From NCBI GenBank assembly GCA_027014125.1, contig JALWEI010000036.1, forward strand, positions 19,128 through 83,127: DNA of 64,000 bases, read 5' to 3'. How positions within the stretch are numbered: position 1 is the stretch's first letter; every line of letters starts with the position of its first letter. A model generated the notes under the pieces. That model ran no database searches, had not been told where the DNA came from, and saw only the letters and a list, made by a program, of their open reading frames with translations. The translations under genes were made by a program, and so were the position numbers. Positions 17,144 to 25,591 of the stretch are shown piece by piece. The DNA is from Acidilobaceae archaeon. Its GTDB lineage: Archaea > Thermoproteota > Thermoprotei_A > Sulfolobales > Acidilobaceae.

Positions 17144-17674
17144 CTAGCAGACTATTGCCTGCCTTTTGCCACACTCGCTTACGGCCTCCAGAGACTTCCT
17201 CACAGGCCTTGCAAGCTTCTTCATTGCGTACTTTATAGCATAGCTACTCTGGTAGACGGCATCATAATCGTCAAGCCTGATGGTCTTCGAGGCCCACCCC
17301 TCGCCTGCTGGGAACTGGAGCACCAGCTCTACGCCTGCCAGCCTCATCTTGGCATCGTCCACTCTAACCTCCACTCCATCAGGGCCTACCACGGCTCCGA
17401 ATGCGTTGCCCTTGTACTTACCCATCACCAGGCCCTCTCCGCCAGCTTGTAGCACTAGCCCCCCGCAGCCGGGGCGGCAGAAGCCGTCCTTGCATCCACC
17501 CTTGGCCTCGGCGACGCACCTGATCCTCTTGGCTAGGGCCTCTAGATCCTCTACCAGGGTCCTCACACTGTTTATTACGCCCAGGACTACCGCCGCCTTG
17601 TAGCCCTCCTTGGGTGCCCCCTCTATGATACTGTCCAGCCTGGAGACGTATTGCCTAGCCGACACTGCCTCCAC
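17144..17674 (-). CDS. Unrecognised protein with a central Cys cluster
   Basis: The protein has 176 residues. I do not recognise it. A helical N-terminal half (LVEDLEALAKRI) is followed by Cys-rich CVAEAKGGCKDGFCRPGCGG at about 53-72. A beta-rich C-terminal half ends in a helical basic region. It overlaps the preceding zinc-finger gene by 20 nt and is the last gene of a three-gene minus-strand unit. Soluble, with no signal peptide. The 169 nt up to Cren7 are non-coding. Confidence 0.7.
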   Translation of the reverse strand: MEAVSARQYVSRLDSIIEGAPKEGYKAAVVLGVINSVRTLVEDLEALAKRIRCVAEAKGGCKDGFCRPGCGGLVLQAGGEGLVMGKYKGNAFGAVVGPDGVEVRVDDAKMRLAGVELVLQFPAGEGWASKTIRLDDYDAVYQSSYAIKYAMKKLARPVRKSLEAVSECGKRQAIVC

Positions 17675-18053
17675 CCTGCCTGCCTCCAGGCTCTGGTCGA
17701 GGTATATTACCTCTAGCTTTATAGAGGTGGAGGATCCTGTACGTCAGCCTCCTGGCCCCCAGGCTGTATAGCCTTACCTCGCCGGGGCCCGGCCACCTCC
17801 TGGCCCTGGCTAGTGGCAGGCAGTCCCTGCACACCCTCCTCACATTATCTACCTGGACTAGACAGTCGCTGCATGCTAGGCGGCCGCATATCATGCAGTG
17901 GGTCAGCGCTAGGTTGCTGCGGCATATCCTGCATGTCGCCTCCCTGCATATGGTGCATCTGTCCCCCGTGAAGTGGAGGGGGCAGACCCTCCTGCCGCAG
18001 GTTGGGCATATGAGCCTTCCCGGCGCCTCGTTGCAGATCTCACACGTCACCAC
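17655..18053 (-). CDS. Multi-zinc-finger protein (B-box/treble-clef like)
   Basis: The protein has 132 residues. Tandem Cys/His pairs run from the N-terminus: CEICNEAPGRLICPTCGRRVC, then HFTGDRCTIC, CRICRSN, HCMICGRLACSDC and CRDC. This predicts three or four zinc sites in about 80 residues. The C-terminal 50 residues are basic and Pro/Gly-rich. It overlaps both neighbours by a few nucleotides, so the three genes are co-translated. Zinc-finger packing of this kind suggests protein or RNA binding. The specific role is not inferable. Confidence 0.8.
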   Translation of the reverse strand: MVTCEICNEAPGRLICPTCGRRVCPLHFTGDRCTICREATCRICRSNLALTHCMICGRLACSDCLVQVDNVRRVCRDCLPLARARRWPGPGEVRLYSLGARRLTYRILHLYKARGNIPRPEPGGRQGGGSVG

Positions 18054-18364
18054 TCTACTACACCGAGTGTATCCCTCATGACTCCGCGCCTGACTAGGGT
18101 CTCGTATATCCTCCAGATCCTCCTATCGTTCACGTACCTGGTATCGTAGCCCCACTCCTCCAGCAGGCTCCTCACAGCGTCTGGGAAATCCTCGGGGCTC
18201 CCTCCCCAGGCCTTGGCCGCCTCTATGACTGCCTCTGCTATCTCCCTGTTTGAGGGTAGCTTTGTCTTGCCCCTCCTCCGCCTCTTCGGGGCTATCTCCT
18301 CCATCGCCTCCTTGAGCTCCTCTAGCACGTCCTCCGGGATCTCGTCTATGTCTTTCCACTCCAT
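18047..18364 (-). CDS. Unrecognised small acidic-basic protein, first gene of a three-gene unit
   Basis: The protein has 105 residues, mostly helical. An acidic N-terminus (EDVLEELKEAMEE) leads into a basic patch PKRRRRGKTK, then a compact helical domain that includes WGYDTRYVNDRRIWRIYETL. No known domain is recognised. The start is ATG 18364, with GGAGGTGC upstream. Overlap with the zinc-finger gene is 7 nt. Confidence 0.7.
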   Translation of the reverse strand: MEWKDIDEIPEDVLEELKEAMEEIAPKRRRRGKTKLPSNREIAEAVIEAAKAWGGSPEDFPDAVRSLLEEWGYDTRYVNDRRIWRIYETLVRRGVMRDTLGVVEW

Positions 18365-18470
18365 GCCGCAGCACCTCCTTACAGCAGGCTATCTATAAGG
18401 CAAGGAATAATAAGTTTAGGATCTCTAAGTTGTCTATAGGCCCCCGTGTGGCGTGCGTGGTGACCCGTTG

Positions 18471-19001
18471 ATGCTCAAGCCTAGGAGTGATGTGGTGGTT
18501 GAGGTTAGGAATGGCCGGGTTAGTGTTGAGGGTAGGGTGTATGAGGCCCAGCACGTGCTCATAATAGGGGCCTCCAAGGCTAGCCTGCTTGTCGAGCCTG
18601 GCGTGTTCCAGGTTAGGGCATACTTCCCCGGCCTGCCTAGCGTGGACATCGTTGGGGGGGACGTTGTCAAGGTGTATAGGGAGGGGGCCAGGTACCAGGT
18701 CGACATGTTTGGAGACAGTATAACCAGTGTTAAGGAGGAGGGCGACTCCATAACCATAAGTGGCGACATTGTCACCATCAAGTTCGACATGGATGAGGAG
18801 AGTATAAATGTTAGCCTCCCCAGGGTGGGCAGGGTGTCCACTAGGAGGCTGGAGGTCTCCAGCGACGCCTCCACCTCGATAAACGCCATGATCCTGCCCT
18901 TCCTAACCGGGGTTGTAAACATATACGGTAGGGCTAGGGTCAGGATTAGAAAGGATGTAGAGTCTACAGTAATAGAGGCTAGAGGCCTGGGGACTAGCTA
19001 G
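18471..19001 (+). CDS. Unrecognised beta-rich protein
   Basis: The protein has about 176 residues from ATG 18471, which has GGTGA seven nucleotides upstream; GTG 18453 is an alternative. The sequence alternates short hydrophobic and polar residues and looks like a beta-sandwich or beta-helix (DSITSVKEEGDSITISGDIV). No signal peptide, cysteine or membrane segment is seen. It is convergent with the following small gene, with a 4-nt overlap of the ends. Function unknown. Confidence 0.65.
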   Translation: MLKPRSDVVVEVRNGRVSVEGRVYEAQHVLIIGASKASLLVEPGVFQVRAYFPGLPSVDIVGGDVVKVYREGARYQVDMFGDSITSVKEEGDSITISGDIVTIKFDMDEESINVSLPRVGRVSTRRLEVSSDASTSINAMILPFLTGVVNIYGRARVRIRKDVESTVIEARGLGTS

Positions 19002-19270
19002 CTCTGGGCAACCGCCTCACTCCCAGCCACCGCCTCCACATCGGTCTTAGCACTGTAGCCGTAGTCACTGGAGAAGCCCGCGATCTCCCTCAAGTCGTTG
19101 ACCAGGTAGTTCCTTAGGATCTTGAGCAGGATCCTCTCAGCCCTATCCTCCTCCCCGTCCCCCAGCTCGGCCAGCCTCCTGTCTATGTATGTGATCTCTT
19201 CCACGAGCTTGGATACCTCCCTCTCGAGCATACCATCTATCTTATGGTCTATTATGGAGTCCCAGGCCAC
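18998..19270 (-). CDS. Unrecognised small helical protein
   Basis: The protein has 90 residues, with a long amphipathic helix (MLEREVSKLVEEITYIDRR) likely to form a coiled coil, followed by a second helix (AERILLKILRNYLVNDLREI). No domain is recognised. The GTG/ATG region near 19270 is the start. Conserved helical composition and lack of overlap with a better frame support a real gene, but at modest confidence. Confidence 0.55.
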   Translation of the reverse strand: MAWDSIIDHKIDGMLEREVSKLVEEITYIDRRLAELGDGEEDRAERILLKILRNYLVNDLREIAGFSSDYGYSAKTDVEAVAGSEAVAQS

Positions 19271-19325
19271 CTGGCTCCACCATCCTGTGTATAGTGCCAG
19301 TCATGCTTAGGAGCGGACTGGGTCC

Positions 19326-19356
19326 GGGATACTCGCGTATTAGACGCGCCTATCCC
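19326..19356. other. Strong hairpin in an intergenic region
   Basis: GGGATA at 19326-19331 pairs with TATCCC at 19351-19356. Inside, CGCGT (19334-19338) pairs with ACGCG (19344-19348), separated by a 2/2 internal loop and closed by ATTAG. It lies between two divergent small genes in a 194-nt non-coding interval. It could be part of an untranslated RNA or an operator. Confidence 0.4.
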
Positions 19357-19464
19357 CAGGTAACACCTCTATCCCACCATTAACCCACTCAAAAAAATAT
19401 AGATTCCCTTTATATACAACACCGTGCACTAAGATATAATTTAGTGGGTAGGAGGTGAGGAGAT

Positions 19465-19893
19465 ATGAGCATGAGCAGGAACCAGGTAGAGGAGGCCCCA
19501 AGGGACATAGAGAGGATCAGGAGGATCATACTCGAGGACTACGACAGGCTGAGAGAAACCCTTGACGTCGGCATGGATATAAGCATAACAACAGCCCTAA
19601 TAGACACGGACATAGAGAAGCTAGTCATAAAGACACTCAAACTAGCCAAACGCCCCCTATCATGGAGGGAGCTAAAACAGATATTCCAAGGAGTAGTAGG
19701 CGAGGATAGGCTCAGGAGAGTCCTCAACATGCTGAAAGCCAGGAACGAGATAGCCGAGCTAACCCACACACGCTACAGCCTACCAGAATACGTCCCTCCA
19801 AGGGAGATACAGAAGGTGAAAAACCCGGGCATAATCAACAAGATACTAAAGACCCAGAGACCCGAGGAGTACACCCTCGGAGAGACACAATGA
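19465..19893 (+). CDS. Winged-helix-like small protein, function unknown
   Basis: The protein has 142 residues. Residues about 55-110 (LVIKTLKLAKRPLSWRELK onward, then a recognition-helix-like stretch and a hairpin) look like a winged helix-turn-helix. The N-terminus is helical and charged. CCTTTATATAC at about 19406 and GGAGGTGAGGAG before ATG 19465 give a clear promoter and ribosome-binding site. A 50-residue frame overlaps its stop by 4 nt, so the two are probably co-expressed. Confidence 0.7.
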   Translation: MSMSRNQVEEAPRDIERIRRIILEDYDRLRETLDVGMDISITTALIDTDIEKLVIKTLKLAKRPLSWRELKQIFQGVVGEDRLRRVLNMLKARNEIAELTHTRYSLPEYVPPREIQKVKNPGIINKILKTQRPEEYTLGETQ

Positions 19894-20042
19894 TCAAGGC
19901 AAGGATAACCAGGAAGGGGAGCCTAGCACTGATAGTAACAGACAGGGGCCAGAAGGCCCTAGTACCATGGAACACCCTATGCAAGTTCCTAGAGGAGAAC
20001 AACATCATCCCAGAAAACATGAACCCCTGCGAAAACACATAA
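19890..20042 (+). CDS. Small protein of 50 residues, coupled to the wHTH gene
   Basis: The ATG overlaps the previous stop (ATGA). The 50-residue product begins MIKARITRKGSLALIVTDRG and continues QKALVPWNTLCKFLEEN, a plausible small beta-hairpin plus helix. No family is recognised. Its stop codon overlaps an AT-rich box (CATAAAAAC) that may be the promoter of the tRNA-iMet 5' half. Confidence 0.6.
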   Translation: MIKARITRKGSLALIVTDRGQKALVPWNTLCKFLEENNIIPENMNPCENT

Positions 20043-20083
20043 AAACCCTCAGCCCCACACCACCCCACATGGCGGGGTAAAAC

Positions 20084-20121
20084 AGCGGGGTAGGGTAGCC
20101 TGGCAGCCCGCGGGGCTCATA
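20084..20121 (+). tRNA. Initiator tRNA-Met(CAT), 5' half
   Basis: AGCGGGG acceptor strand at 20084-20090, D arm GGGT...GCCC, anticodon stem CGGGG (20111-20115) and loop CTCATA(A) with anticodon CAT. A1 and the GGG of the anticodon stem mark it as the initiator species. The gene breaks at the canonical position 37/38. The following bases (GACCCC..., then GGGCCGCCGGCCA at 20132-20144) are not tRNA but pair with the leader of the 3' half. Confidence 0.92.
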
Positions 20122-20297
20122 AGACCCCACCGGGCCGCCGGCCACTACACCCAACCACAACTCCTCCAATATCCAACACATAGGAGCCTATCATACCCAT
20201 CTACCACAGAAACACCCACAAACCCCCAGTAACACTTATAAGCAGCCCAAACCATACCCATCTATAGCATGGCCGGCGGCCCCGGGGGGACGGAGAA
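20122..20297 (+). other. 176-nt insert between the tRNA-iMet halves (long intron or split-gene spacer)
   Basis: GGGCCGCCGGCCA (20132-20144) is perfectly complementary to TGGCCGGCGGCCC (20270-20282), a 13-bp GC helix. Six more pairs toward the exons form if C283 and A129 (last three digits) are bulged. Near the exon ends, CTC of the anticodon loop can pair with GAG at 20293-20295, giving a relaxed bulge-helix-bulge. The 125-nt loop contains a repeated ATACCCATCTA (20193-20203 and 20254-20264) and a TATA-like CTTATAAG. There is no reading frame in it. Confidence 0.85.
20235..20242 (+). promoter_or_regulatory. TATA box inside the tRNA-iMet insert, placed to drive the 3' half
   Basis: CTTATAAG at 20235-20242. 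A start 25 or so nucleotides later (about 20264-20268) would begin the transcript immediately before TGGCCGGCGGCCC, the strand that pairs with the trailer of the 5' half. This is the layout of trans-spliced split tRNA genes. Confidence 0.5.
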
Positions 20298-20336
20298 ACC
20301 CCGAGGTCGGTGGTTCAAATCCACCCCCCGCTACCA
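20298..20336 (+). tRNA. Initiator tRNA-Met(CAT), 3' half
   Basis: A38 followed by CCCCG (20299-20303, pairs with CGGGG of the 5' half), variable loop AGGTC, T arm GGTGG-TTCAAAT-CCACC, acceptor CCCCGCT (20326-20332), discriminator A and encoded CCA (20334-20336). It pairs perfectly with AGCGGGG of the 5' half, including the A1-U72 pair of initiators. Confidence 0.92.
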
Positions 20337-20474
20337 TGTGGGGGCCCCGCCACCAACCCCGCCATCCCTAAAATAGTCCTATACAGCCTACAATCTATGC
20401 CCCTCATAAGCCCACCCCCTATAACCCTCCAACGAGCCAACACACCCTAGAGGATCCTGGGGAGGTGGCCCGCT

Positions 20475-22118
20475 ATGCCCCTAGCCAGCATCGAGGATCT
20501 ATCCCTAGCCTACGGTATGAACCATTACCTAGTAGACACCCCCCTTAGGGACACACTCCGCTACTACCTAGGCTCCGAGCCTTCCCTAAGCGGCCTCGGG
20601 GAGTATGCCGGGGGCTACCTCTACGAGGTGGCCTATCGGGTCGACAGGATCAACCCCCCGGTTCACATAATGTGGAGTGTTAGGGGGGATAGGAGCGACG
20701 TTGCCTGGCTAGACCCCTCCCACAGGAGGGTAATCAAGGACCTCATGCTAACCTACGGAGTAAACAGGCACCCCTTCCAGGAGGAGGGTGGATGGCACAC
20801 CCACTACGCGTCCATAAACCTGATCGGGGACCCCGGCCTGGCGTGTATACTGACGATCACCGTACAGACAGCATATGCCCTAGAGAAGTACGGTAGCGAC
20901 GATGTACGCGGGTACTACAAGAACCTTGCAGGCATCGAGGAGCCGATCATGCTAGGCGCCACCTGGTTCACCGAGATACAGGGAGGAAGCGACCTAGGGG
21001 CCAACACAACCACCGCAAGGAGGGTAAACGGCAAGTGGGTCCTAGACGGGTACAAGTACTTCGCCAGCGGCGCGGGCCTCGCGGATATAGCACTAGCAAC
21101 CGCCAGGCCCCAGGGAGCTAGGCCAGGCGCAAAGGGACTCGCCCTCTTCGCTGTACCCCGTATCCGCAGCGATGGCAGGCTAAACTATAGCGTGAGGAGA
21201 CTGAAGGAGAAGAGCGGGACCATCCCAGTACCCACCGGGGAGGTCGAGCTAGCCGGGTCCGAGGCCTACCTTCTGGGGAGGAGCGACGAGGGCATATACT
21301 ACACCCTCGAAGACCTGATGGTCTCCAGGCTATCCAACTCCGCTGGTGCCATCGGGATAGCCAGGAAGGCCTACCTGGAGGCCTACCAGTATGCCAGGCA
21401 TAGGAGGGCCTTCGGAAGGAGGATCATAGAACACCAGCTAGTCAGGAGGGATCTCCTCGAGATGGAGGTCCTCATAGAGGAGTCCCTAGCCATAACCCAC
21501 AAGGCAGTACAGCTCTTCCAGGACTCCACGGGAGATAGACCCCCATACACCTCAACATACCACTACGCCAGGCTAATGACACACATAGCCAAGAACCTAA
21601 CAGCCCAGGCAGCCGCCAGGGTCACAATGCTAGCCATGGAGCTATTCGGCGGCATAGGCTTCCTCAGAGAGTACACCATAGAGAGGTGGCACAGGGAAGC
21701 CCTCATAACACCGATATGGGAGGGAACCAGCAACATACAGGCCCTAGACATGCTGGAGGCCATGTACAAGAAGAAGGCCCACGAGCCCCTGATCGAGGAC
21801 CTAGACTCGATGGCGAGGGAAGCCTATGACAAGGAGCTGGCCCTGAAGGCCGTGGAGGCGGCTAGGACCTCGCTGGCGAGGACCAGCTCCATGCCCCCCA
21901 GCGAGGCCGAGTTCCGTGCAAAGTACCTACTCGAGGACCTAGGCCACTCCACCGCCGTGGTACTACTAGAGTCCATGGCCTCCAGCCTAGGGGAGGAGAG
22001 GTACCACCACGTAGCCAAGATAGTCTACGACTCCCTACTACACAGGAAGCCCATCGAAAATCCCGGGGATACGGTGCTTGAGGACATCATAAGCCTGGGC
22101 GGGGGGCTAGAGCTCTAG
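20475..22118 (+). CDS. Acyl-CoA dehydrogenase, AidB-like
   Basis: The protein has 547 residues, longer than the 380 or so of ordinary acyl-CoA dehydrogenases and like AidB. FAD-dependent fold: GATWFTEIQGGSDLGANTT near 160, DGYKYFASGAG, the helical ARHRRAFGRRIIEHQ, and FGGIGFLREY...TPIWEGTSNIQALD at the C-terminal domain. AidB proteins act on or protect DNA in E. coli, while archaeal relatives may act on acyl-CoA. ATG 20475 has GGGGAGGTGG and a CCCTATAACCC box near 20427. Convergent with pfkB, with ends overlapping 12 nt. Confidence 0.9.
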   Translation: MPLASIEDLSLAYGMNHYLVDTPLRDTLRYYLGSEPSLSGLGEYAGGYLYEVAYRVDRINPPVHIMWSVRGDRSDVAWLDPSHRRVIKDLMLTYGVNRHPFQEEGGWHTHYASINLIGDPGLACILTITVQTAYALEKYGSDDVRGYYKNLAGIEEPIMLGATWFTEIQGGSDLGANTTTARRVNGKWVLDGYKYFASGAGLADIALATARPQGARPGAKGLALFAVPRIRSDGRLNYSVRRLKEKSGTIPVPTGEVELAGSEAYLLGRSDEGIYYTLEDLMVSRLSNSAGAIGIARKAYLEAYQYARHRRAFGRRIIEHQLVRRDLLEMEVLIEESLAITHKAVQLFQDSTGDRPPYTSTYHYARLMTHIAKNLTAQAAARVTMLAMELFGGIGFLREYTIERWHREALITPIWEGTSNIQALDMLEAMYKKKAHEPLIEDLDSMAREAYDKELALKAVEAARTSLARTSSMPPSEAEFRAKYLLEDLGHSTAVVLLESMASSLGEERYHHVAKIVYDSLLHRKPIENPGDTVLEDIISLGGGLEL

Positions 22119-23039
22119 TCCAACCCTCCCCGCCGCCTCTAGGACCTCATCCTGCGTGGGGGCCTCGTGGGAGCCAAGCCTGGCAACCTTCAGCGACGCA
22201 ACCAGGGAGGCGTAGAGGCCAGCTTTCTCCACGTCATACCCCCTAAGGAGGCCCACTATCAGGCCCGCAGCGAAAGCGTCTCCAGCCCCCGTGGTGTCTA
22301 CAACCCTCTCCGGCCTGAACGCCCTGATCCTATACACCCTTCCCTTGTAGAGTATCAGCGCGCCCTCACCGCCCAGCTTGACGACAACTATACCCGGGCC
22401 CAGGCCTTGTATCCTCCTAGCCGCCTCCACGGGGTCACCCGTTCCCGCTAGGCTCTCCGCCTCCTTCCTGTTGACGAGAACTATATCGACGCCCCTAACC
22501 ATGGATGATAGCCCCTGGAGGCCCTTCCTAGCTAAAACCCTGCCCGGATCCCAGGATATGGTGGCCCCTGCCCTCCTGGCTGCCTTTGCCGCCTCGAGGG
22601 AGGTGTCTATCCTTAGGCTTGCAATGTGCACGTGCCTGGCCCTGGAGAGTATGTGGACTGGCAGGTCCCTGGGCTCTAGCTCCTCCGCCGCCCCCTTGTA
22701 ACTGTATATGGCTATCGATCCTTGTGGGTTCATCGCTACTATGGAGAACCCTGTTCTCCTTGTGAGGGATACGCTGAGGCCCGTTATGTCTACCCCCTCC
22801 CTCATGAGGCCGTCGACGGCTATCCTGCCGAAGTCGTCCAGCCCGATCTTGGCTACAACCCCGCTGGCCACCCCGAGCCTCCTAGCGGCTATGGCCACGT
22901 TAGCGGCGGATCCCCCTACTCCCCTCGTCTCCCTCGTTATCCTAGCTTCATCATCTGGGCCCGGTATGTGGTCCACCTGGATCCTGATATCCACTAGTAT
23001 GTGTCCTACTGTTATTAGGTCTATGGTTTTAGCGATCAA
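22107..23039 (-). CDS. PfkB/ribokinase-family sugar kinase, probable 6-phosphofructokinase
   Basis: The protein has 310 residues. Ribokinase fold with an N-terminal GGSAANVAIAARRLG and C-terminal DTTGAGDAFAAGL, the anion hole and catalytic Asp. It is the third gene after gapN and a class I aldolase, 18 nt downstream of the aldolase. Aeropyrum encodes an ATP-dependent phosphofructokinase of this family beside its aldolase, so the same role is inferred here. Other PfkB substrates (ribose, nucleosides) cannot be excluded from sequence. Confidence 0.85.
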   Translation of the reverse strand: MIAKTIDLITVGHILVDIRIQVDHIPGPDDEARITRETRGVGGSAANVAIAARRLGVASGVVAKIGLDDFGRIAVDGLMREGVDITGLSVSLTRRTGFSIVAMNPQGSIAIYSYKGAAEELEPRDLPVHILSRARHVHIASLRIDTSLEAAKAARRAGATISWDPGRVLARKGLQGLSSMVRGVDIVLVNRKEAESLAGTGDPVEAARRIQGLGPGIVVVKLGGEGALILYKGRVYRIRAFRPERVVDTTGAGDAFAAGLIVGLLRGYDVEKAGLYASLVASLKVARLGSHEAPTQDEVLEAAGRVGLEL

Positions 23040-23057
23040 CGCTGTTGCCCCCGTGTC

Positions 23058-23912
23058 CTATCGTAGCGCCTCCCCCGCCTCCCTGGGGGTGGCCCCCTTG
23101 TGTATGATCAGCTTGAGCGCCTCTACCATGCCCTCCAGGTTTTCTGCCTGGAATATGTTCCTGCCGACCACCACACCCTTGCCGCCAGCCTGGACTACCT
23201 CGTAGGCTTTTTCTAGAAACTCCTGTGGGGTTCTCGTCCTTGCCCCTCCGCTCATGAGTACCGGCACCCCCTGGGCCGCCTCTACTACCCTCCGAAACGT
23301 CTCCATGGACCCGGTGTAGTAGGTTTTTATCAGGTCTGCCCCGGTCTCCATGGCTGCCCTTGCCCCGTACTCCACGATCTCCACCGCGTACCGGTTCTCT
23401 ATGGATGGGCCCCTGGGGTATGCCAGTTGTAGTGCTGGCATTCCTAGGCTCTCCGCCTCTAGCCTGATCCTTGTCCACCTCTCTAGCATGAGGTTCTCCT
23501 CGGGGCTCCCCCAGTATACGGTCGCTGCCACTGCATCGGCCCCCATTGCCGCTGCCTCGTGGACCGTGCCTATCGGGCTCTGGAGTAGCTGGTTCTCCGC
23601 TGGCCTGAGGCTGGTTTTGCCTGTAACCTTGATTATCATGGCGGTCCTCCCGGCCCATATGTCCCAGGTCAGCCTTGCTATGCCGGGGGTTGTCATGATC
23701 GCGTCGACCCCGGCTTCTACTACCTCCTCTATGATCCTGCGTGGGTTCCTTCTGGGCCTCGGTATCTCGCCTGGCCCGTGCTCTACGCCGTGGTCGAAGG
23801 CGAATATGAGGGAGCGGCCTCCTGGTAGTATCTTTGATAGTCTAACCCTCTTGCCTATGTAGCTCGGCGGGTCCACGATTCCCTTGCCTCCATGTGCTAC
23901 ATGTACTCCCAT
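23058..23912 (-). CDS. DhnA-type class I aldolase, probable fructose-1,6-bisphosphate aldolase
   Basis: The protein has 284 residues. TIM-barrel Schiff-base aldolase with [13 protein letters not shown] near 35, [12 protein letters not shown], the lysine motif [19 protein letters not shown] and VGRNIFQ. The relative ADTH synthase (aromatic amino acid pathway) shares these motifs, but linkage to gapN and pfkB favours the glycolytic aldolase. ATG 23912 overlaps the gapN end by 16 nt. GTG 23876, with GGAGG ten nucleotides before it, is an alternative start giving a more typical N-terminus. Confidence 0.85.
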   Translation of the reverse strand: MGVHVAHGGKGIVDPPSYIGKRVRLSKILPGGRSLIFAFDHGVEHGPGEIPRPRRNPRRIIEEVVEAGVDAIMTTPGIARLTWDIWAGRTAMIIKVTGKTSLRPAENQLLQSPIGTVHEAAAMGADAVAATVYWGSPEENLMLERWTRIRLEAESLGMPALQLAYPRGPSIENRYAVEIVEYGARAAMETGADLIKTYYTGSMETFRRVVEAAQGVPVLMSGGARTRTPQEFLEKAYEVVQAGGKGVVVGRNIFQAENLEGMVEALKLIIHKGATPREAGEALR

Positions 23913-25435
23913 ATGCCCTTGCCCTTGTAGTTGTATACTATGGTCTTCCTGGCCGTGACGTATTCTATACTGTATCCTATGCCCTCCATTCCTATACCAG
24001 AGTCCTTGCGGCCCCCGAAGGGGTAGTAGCCTATACCATGCCTGGGATACTCGTTTATGTAGATGGCCCCGACCTCGAGTAGGCGGATCAGCTTCCTGAT
24101 CTTGTTTATATCCCTCCCAAATATGGCGGCGTCCAGCCCGTACCTCCTCTCGTTCGCCAGCTCTATCGCCTCATCAACCCCGCTCACCGGGGTTATTACT
24201 GCTATTGATGCGAATATCTCATCCCTGAACACCCTAAGCCTCCTGAGGACCTCCTTGTCCCTAACCTCTATTAGCGTTGGCTCGATGTAGTTGGGGCCGA
24301 GCTTCCTGCCCCCATAGAGGACCTTGCCCCCGGCTTCCTCCGCCTCCCTTGCAGCTTCTACTACCTCATCCGCAGTGGCCTCATCGATGAGGGGGCCCAT
24401 TGTGATGCTTGGATCCCTCGGATCACCTATCTTAGCCTTTGCCAGCTCCTCTACAAGCTTCTTCTTCAGCTCCTCGTAAACCGGCTCTTCCACGAGGATC
24501 AGCTTTATGGAGTCACACCTCTGCCCACTATAGCTGACTATCCCGGTCGCTATCTTAGACGCTGCCAGGTCTAGGTCTGCGTCGTCTAGTACTATAGCTG
24601 GGTCGCCGCCGCCGAGCTCCATTATGAACTGCTTTATCCCTGCCTCCCTTATCACCCTAATACCGGTCTCTGTGCTTCCGGTTAGGCTTATCACGTGTAT
24701 CCTCCTATCCCCGACTAGCCTGCCTGAGTCCTTGCCTGGTAGTGGGAGTAGTGCTATGCTCGACTGGGGCACCCCGGCCTCGAGGGCTAGCTTTACGAAG
24801 TAGAATATCGGTATGGGGTCCGCGCTGGGCGGCTTCACTATGAATGCGTTGCCGGGTAGGAAGCTATAGGTGAACTTGTTCACGGTGTCGAATAGCGGGT
24901 AGTTGAATGGTATTATTGAGAGCACGACTCCATAGGGCTCCCTCCTAACTAGCCCCTCGCTTTCTAGGGTGTGGGCGTCCCAGTCCCCGGGTATGTATTC
25001 TCCGTGTAGCTTCTTCAAGTCTAGTGGTGCTCTCCTTAGCCTGTCTATGCTTGCCTCCACTTCCCCATGGGCCGCCTTCACGGGCTTACCGGCGTTGATT
25101 ACCAGAGCCTCTGCTATATCGTCCTTATACCTCTCCATGAGGTCTGCTATCCTAGATATTATCTCTAGCCTCCTCTCTCCAGGTATGTTTCTTGCAGCCC
25201 TCCTGCCCTCCCTGTATACCTTCTCTAGGGCCGAGTCTACTTGGCTCCATGTGGGAGTGTAAACCCCCGCTATTGTTGTCCCGTCTATAGGGCTCCTTAT
25301 CCATCTTACCCCTGTACCCTCCTCCCACGCCGTGGCGGTGTAGTGCTTGAACACCGGCTTTCCGTTTATCTCTACCACTAGGTCCTTGGCCCAGGGTGGG
25401 ACGTTGTATTCTACTGGTCCTAGGAGCTTGATCAT
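23897..25435 (-). CDS. gapN: Non-phosphorylating glyceraldehyde-3-phosphate dehydrogenase (GAPN)
   Basis: The protein has about 512 residues from ATG 25435. It is an aldehyde dehydrogenase fold with the glutamate motif [18 protein letters not shown], the catalytic cysteine in [11 protein letters not shown], and a GAPN-like ending [10 protein letters not shown]. Crenarchaeal GAPN oxidises glyceraldehyde-3-phosphate directly to 3-phosphoglycerate. The frame reaches 25474, but GGGGTGG precedes ATG 25435. ATG 25453 is also possible. A TATATAACC box at 25484-25492 drives the gapN-aldolase-pfkB operon. Confidence 0.9.
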   Translation of the reverse strand: MIKLLGPVEYNVPPWAKDLVVEINGKPVFKHYTATAWEEGTGVRWIRSPIDGTTIAGVYTPTWSQVDSALEKVYREGRRAARNIPGERRLEIISRIADLMERYKDDIAEALVINAGKPVKAAHGEVEASIDRLRRAPLDLKKLHGEYIPGDWDAHTLESEGLVRREPYGVVLSIIPFNYPLFDTVNKFTYSFLPGNAFIVKPPSADPIPIFYFVKLALEAGVPQSSIALLPLPGKDSGRLVGDRRIHVISLTGSTETGIRVIREAGIKQFIMELGGGDPAIVLDDADLDLAASKIATGIVSYSGQRCDSIKLILVEEPVYEELKKKLVEELAKAKIGDPRDPSITMGPLIDEATADEVVEAAREAEEAGGKVLYGGRKLGPNYIEPTLIEVRDKEVLRRLRVFRDEIFASIAVITPVSGVDEAIELANERRYGLDAAIFGRDINKIRKLIRLLEVGAIYINEYPRHGIGYYPFGGRKDSGIGMEGIGYSIEYVTARKTIVYNYKGKGIWEYM

Positions 25436-25483
25436 GCCGTGTCCACCCCTCATCCTTATCAATAGATTATTCACACGTGTAGG

Positions 25484-25492
25484 GGTTATATA
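25484..25492 (-). promoter_or_regulatory. TATA box of the gapN-aldolase-pfkB operon
   Basis: Minus-strand TATATAACC in an AT-rich patch (25480-25560) between gapN and the polysaccharidase gene. The expected start about 25 nt downstream falls near 25463, just ahead of the candidate ATGs. Confidence 0.5.
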
Positions 25493-25591
25493 TTTTCATG
25501 TATCATTAATATAAATTAAACGATTAATCCTCATGCAATATTCGAATAAATAGGAAAAATGGAGTTTATAGAACATGGTCCAGTGCCGGGA

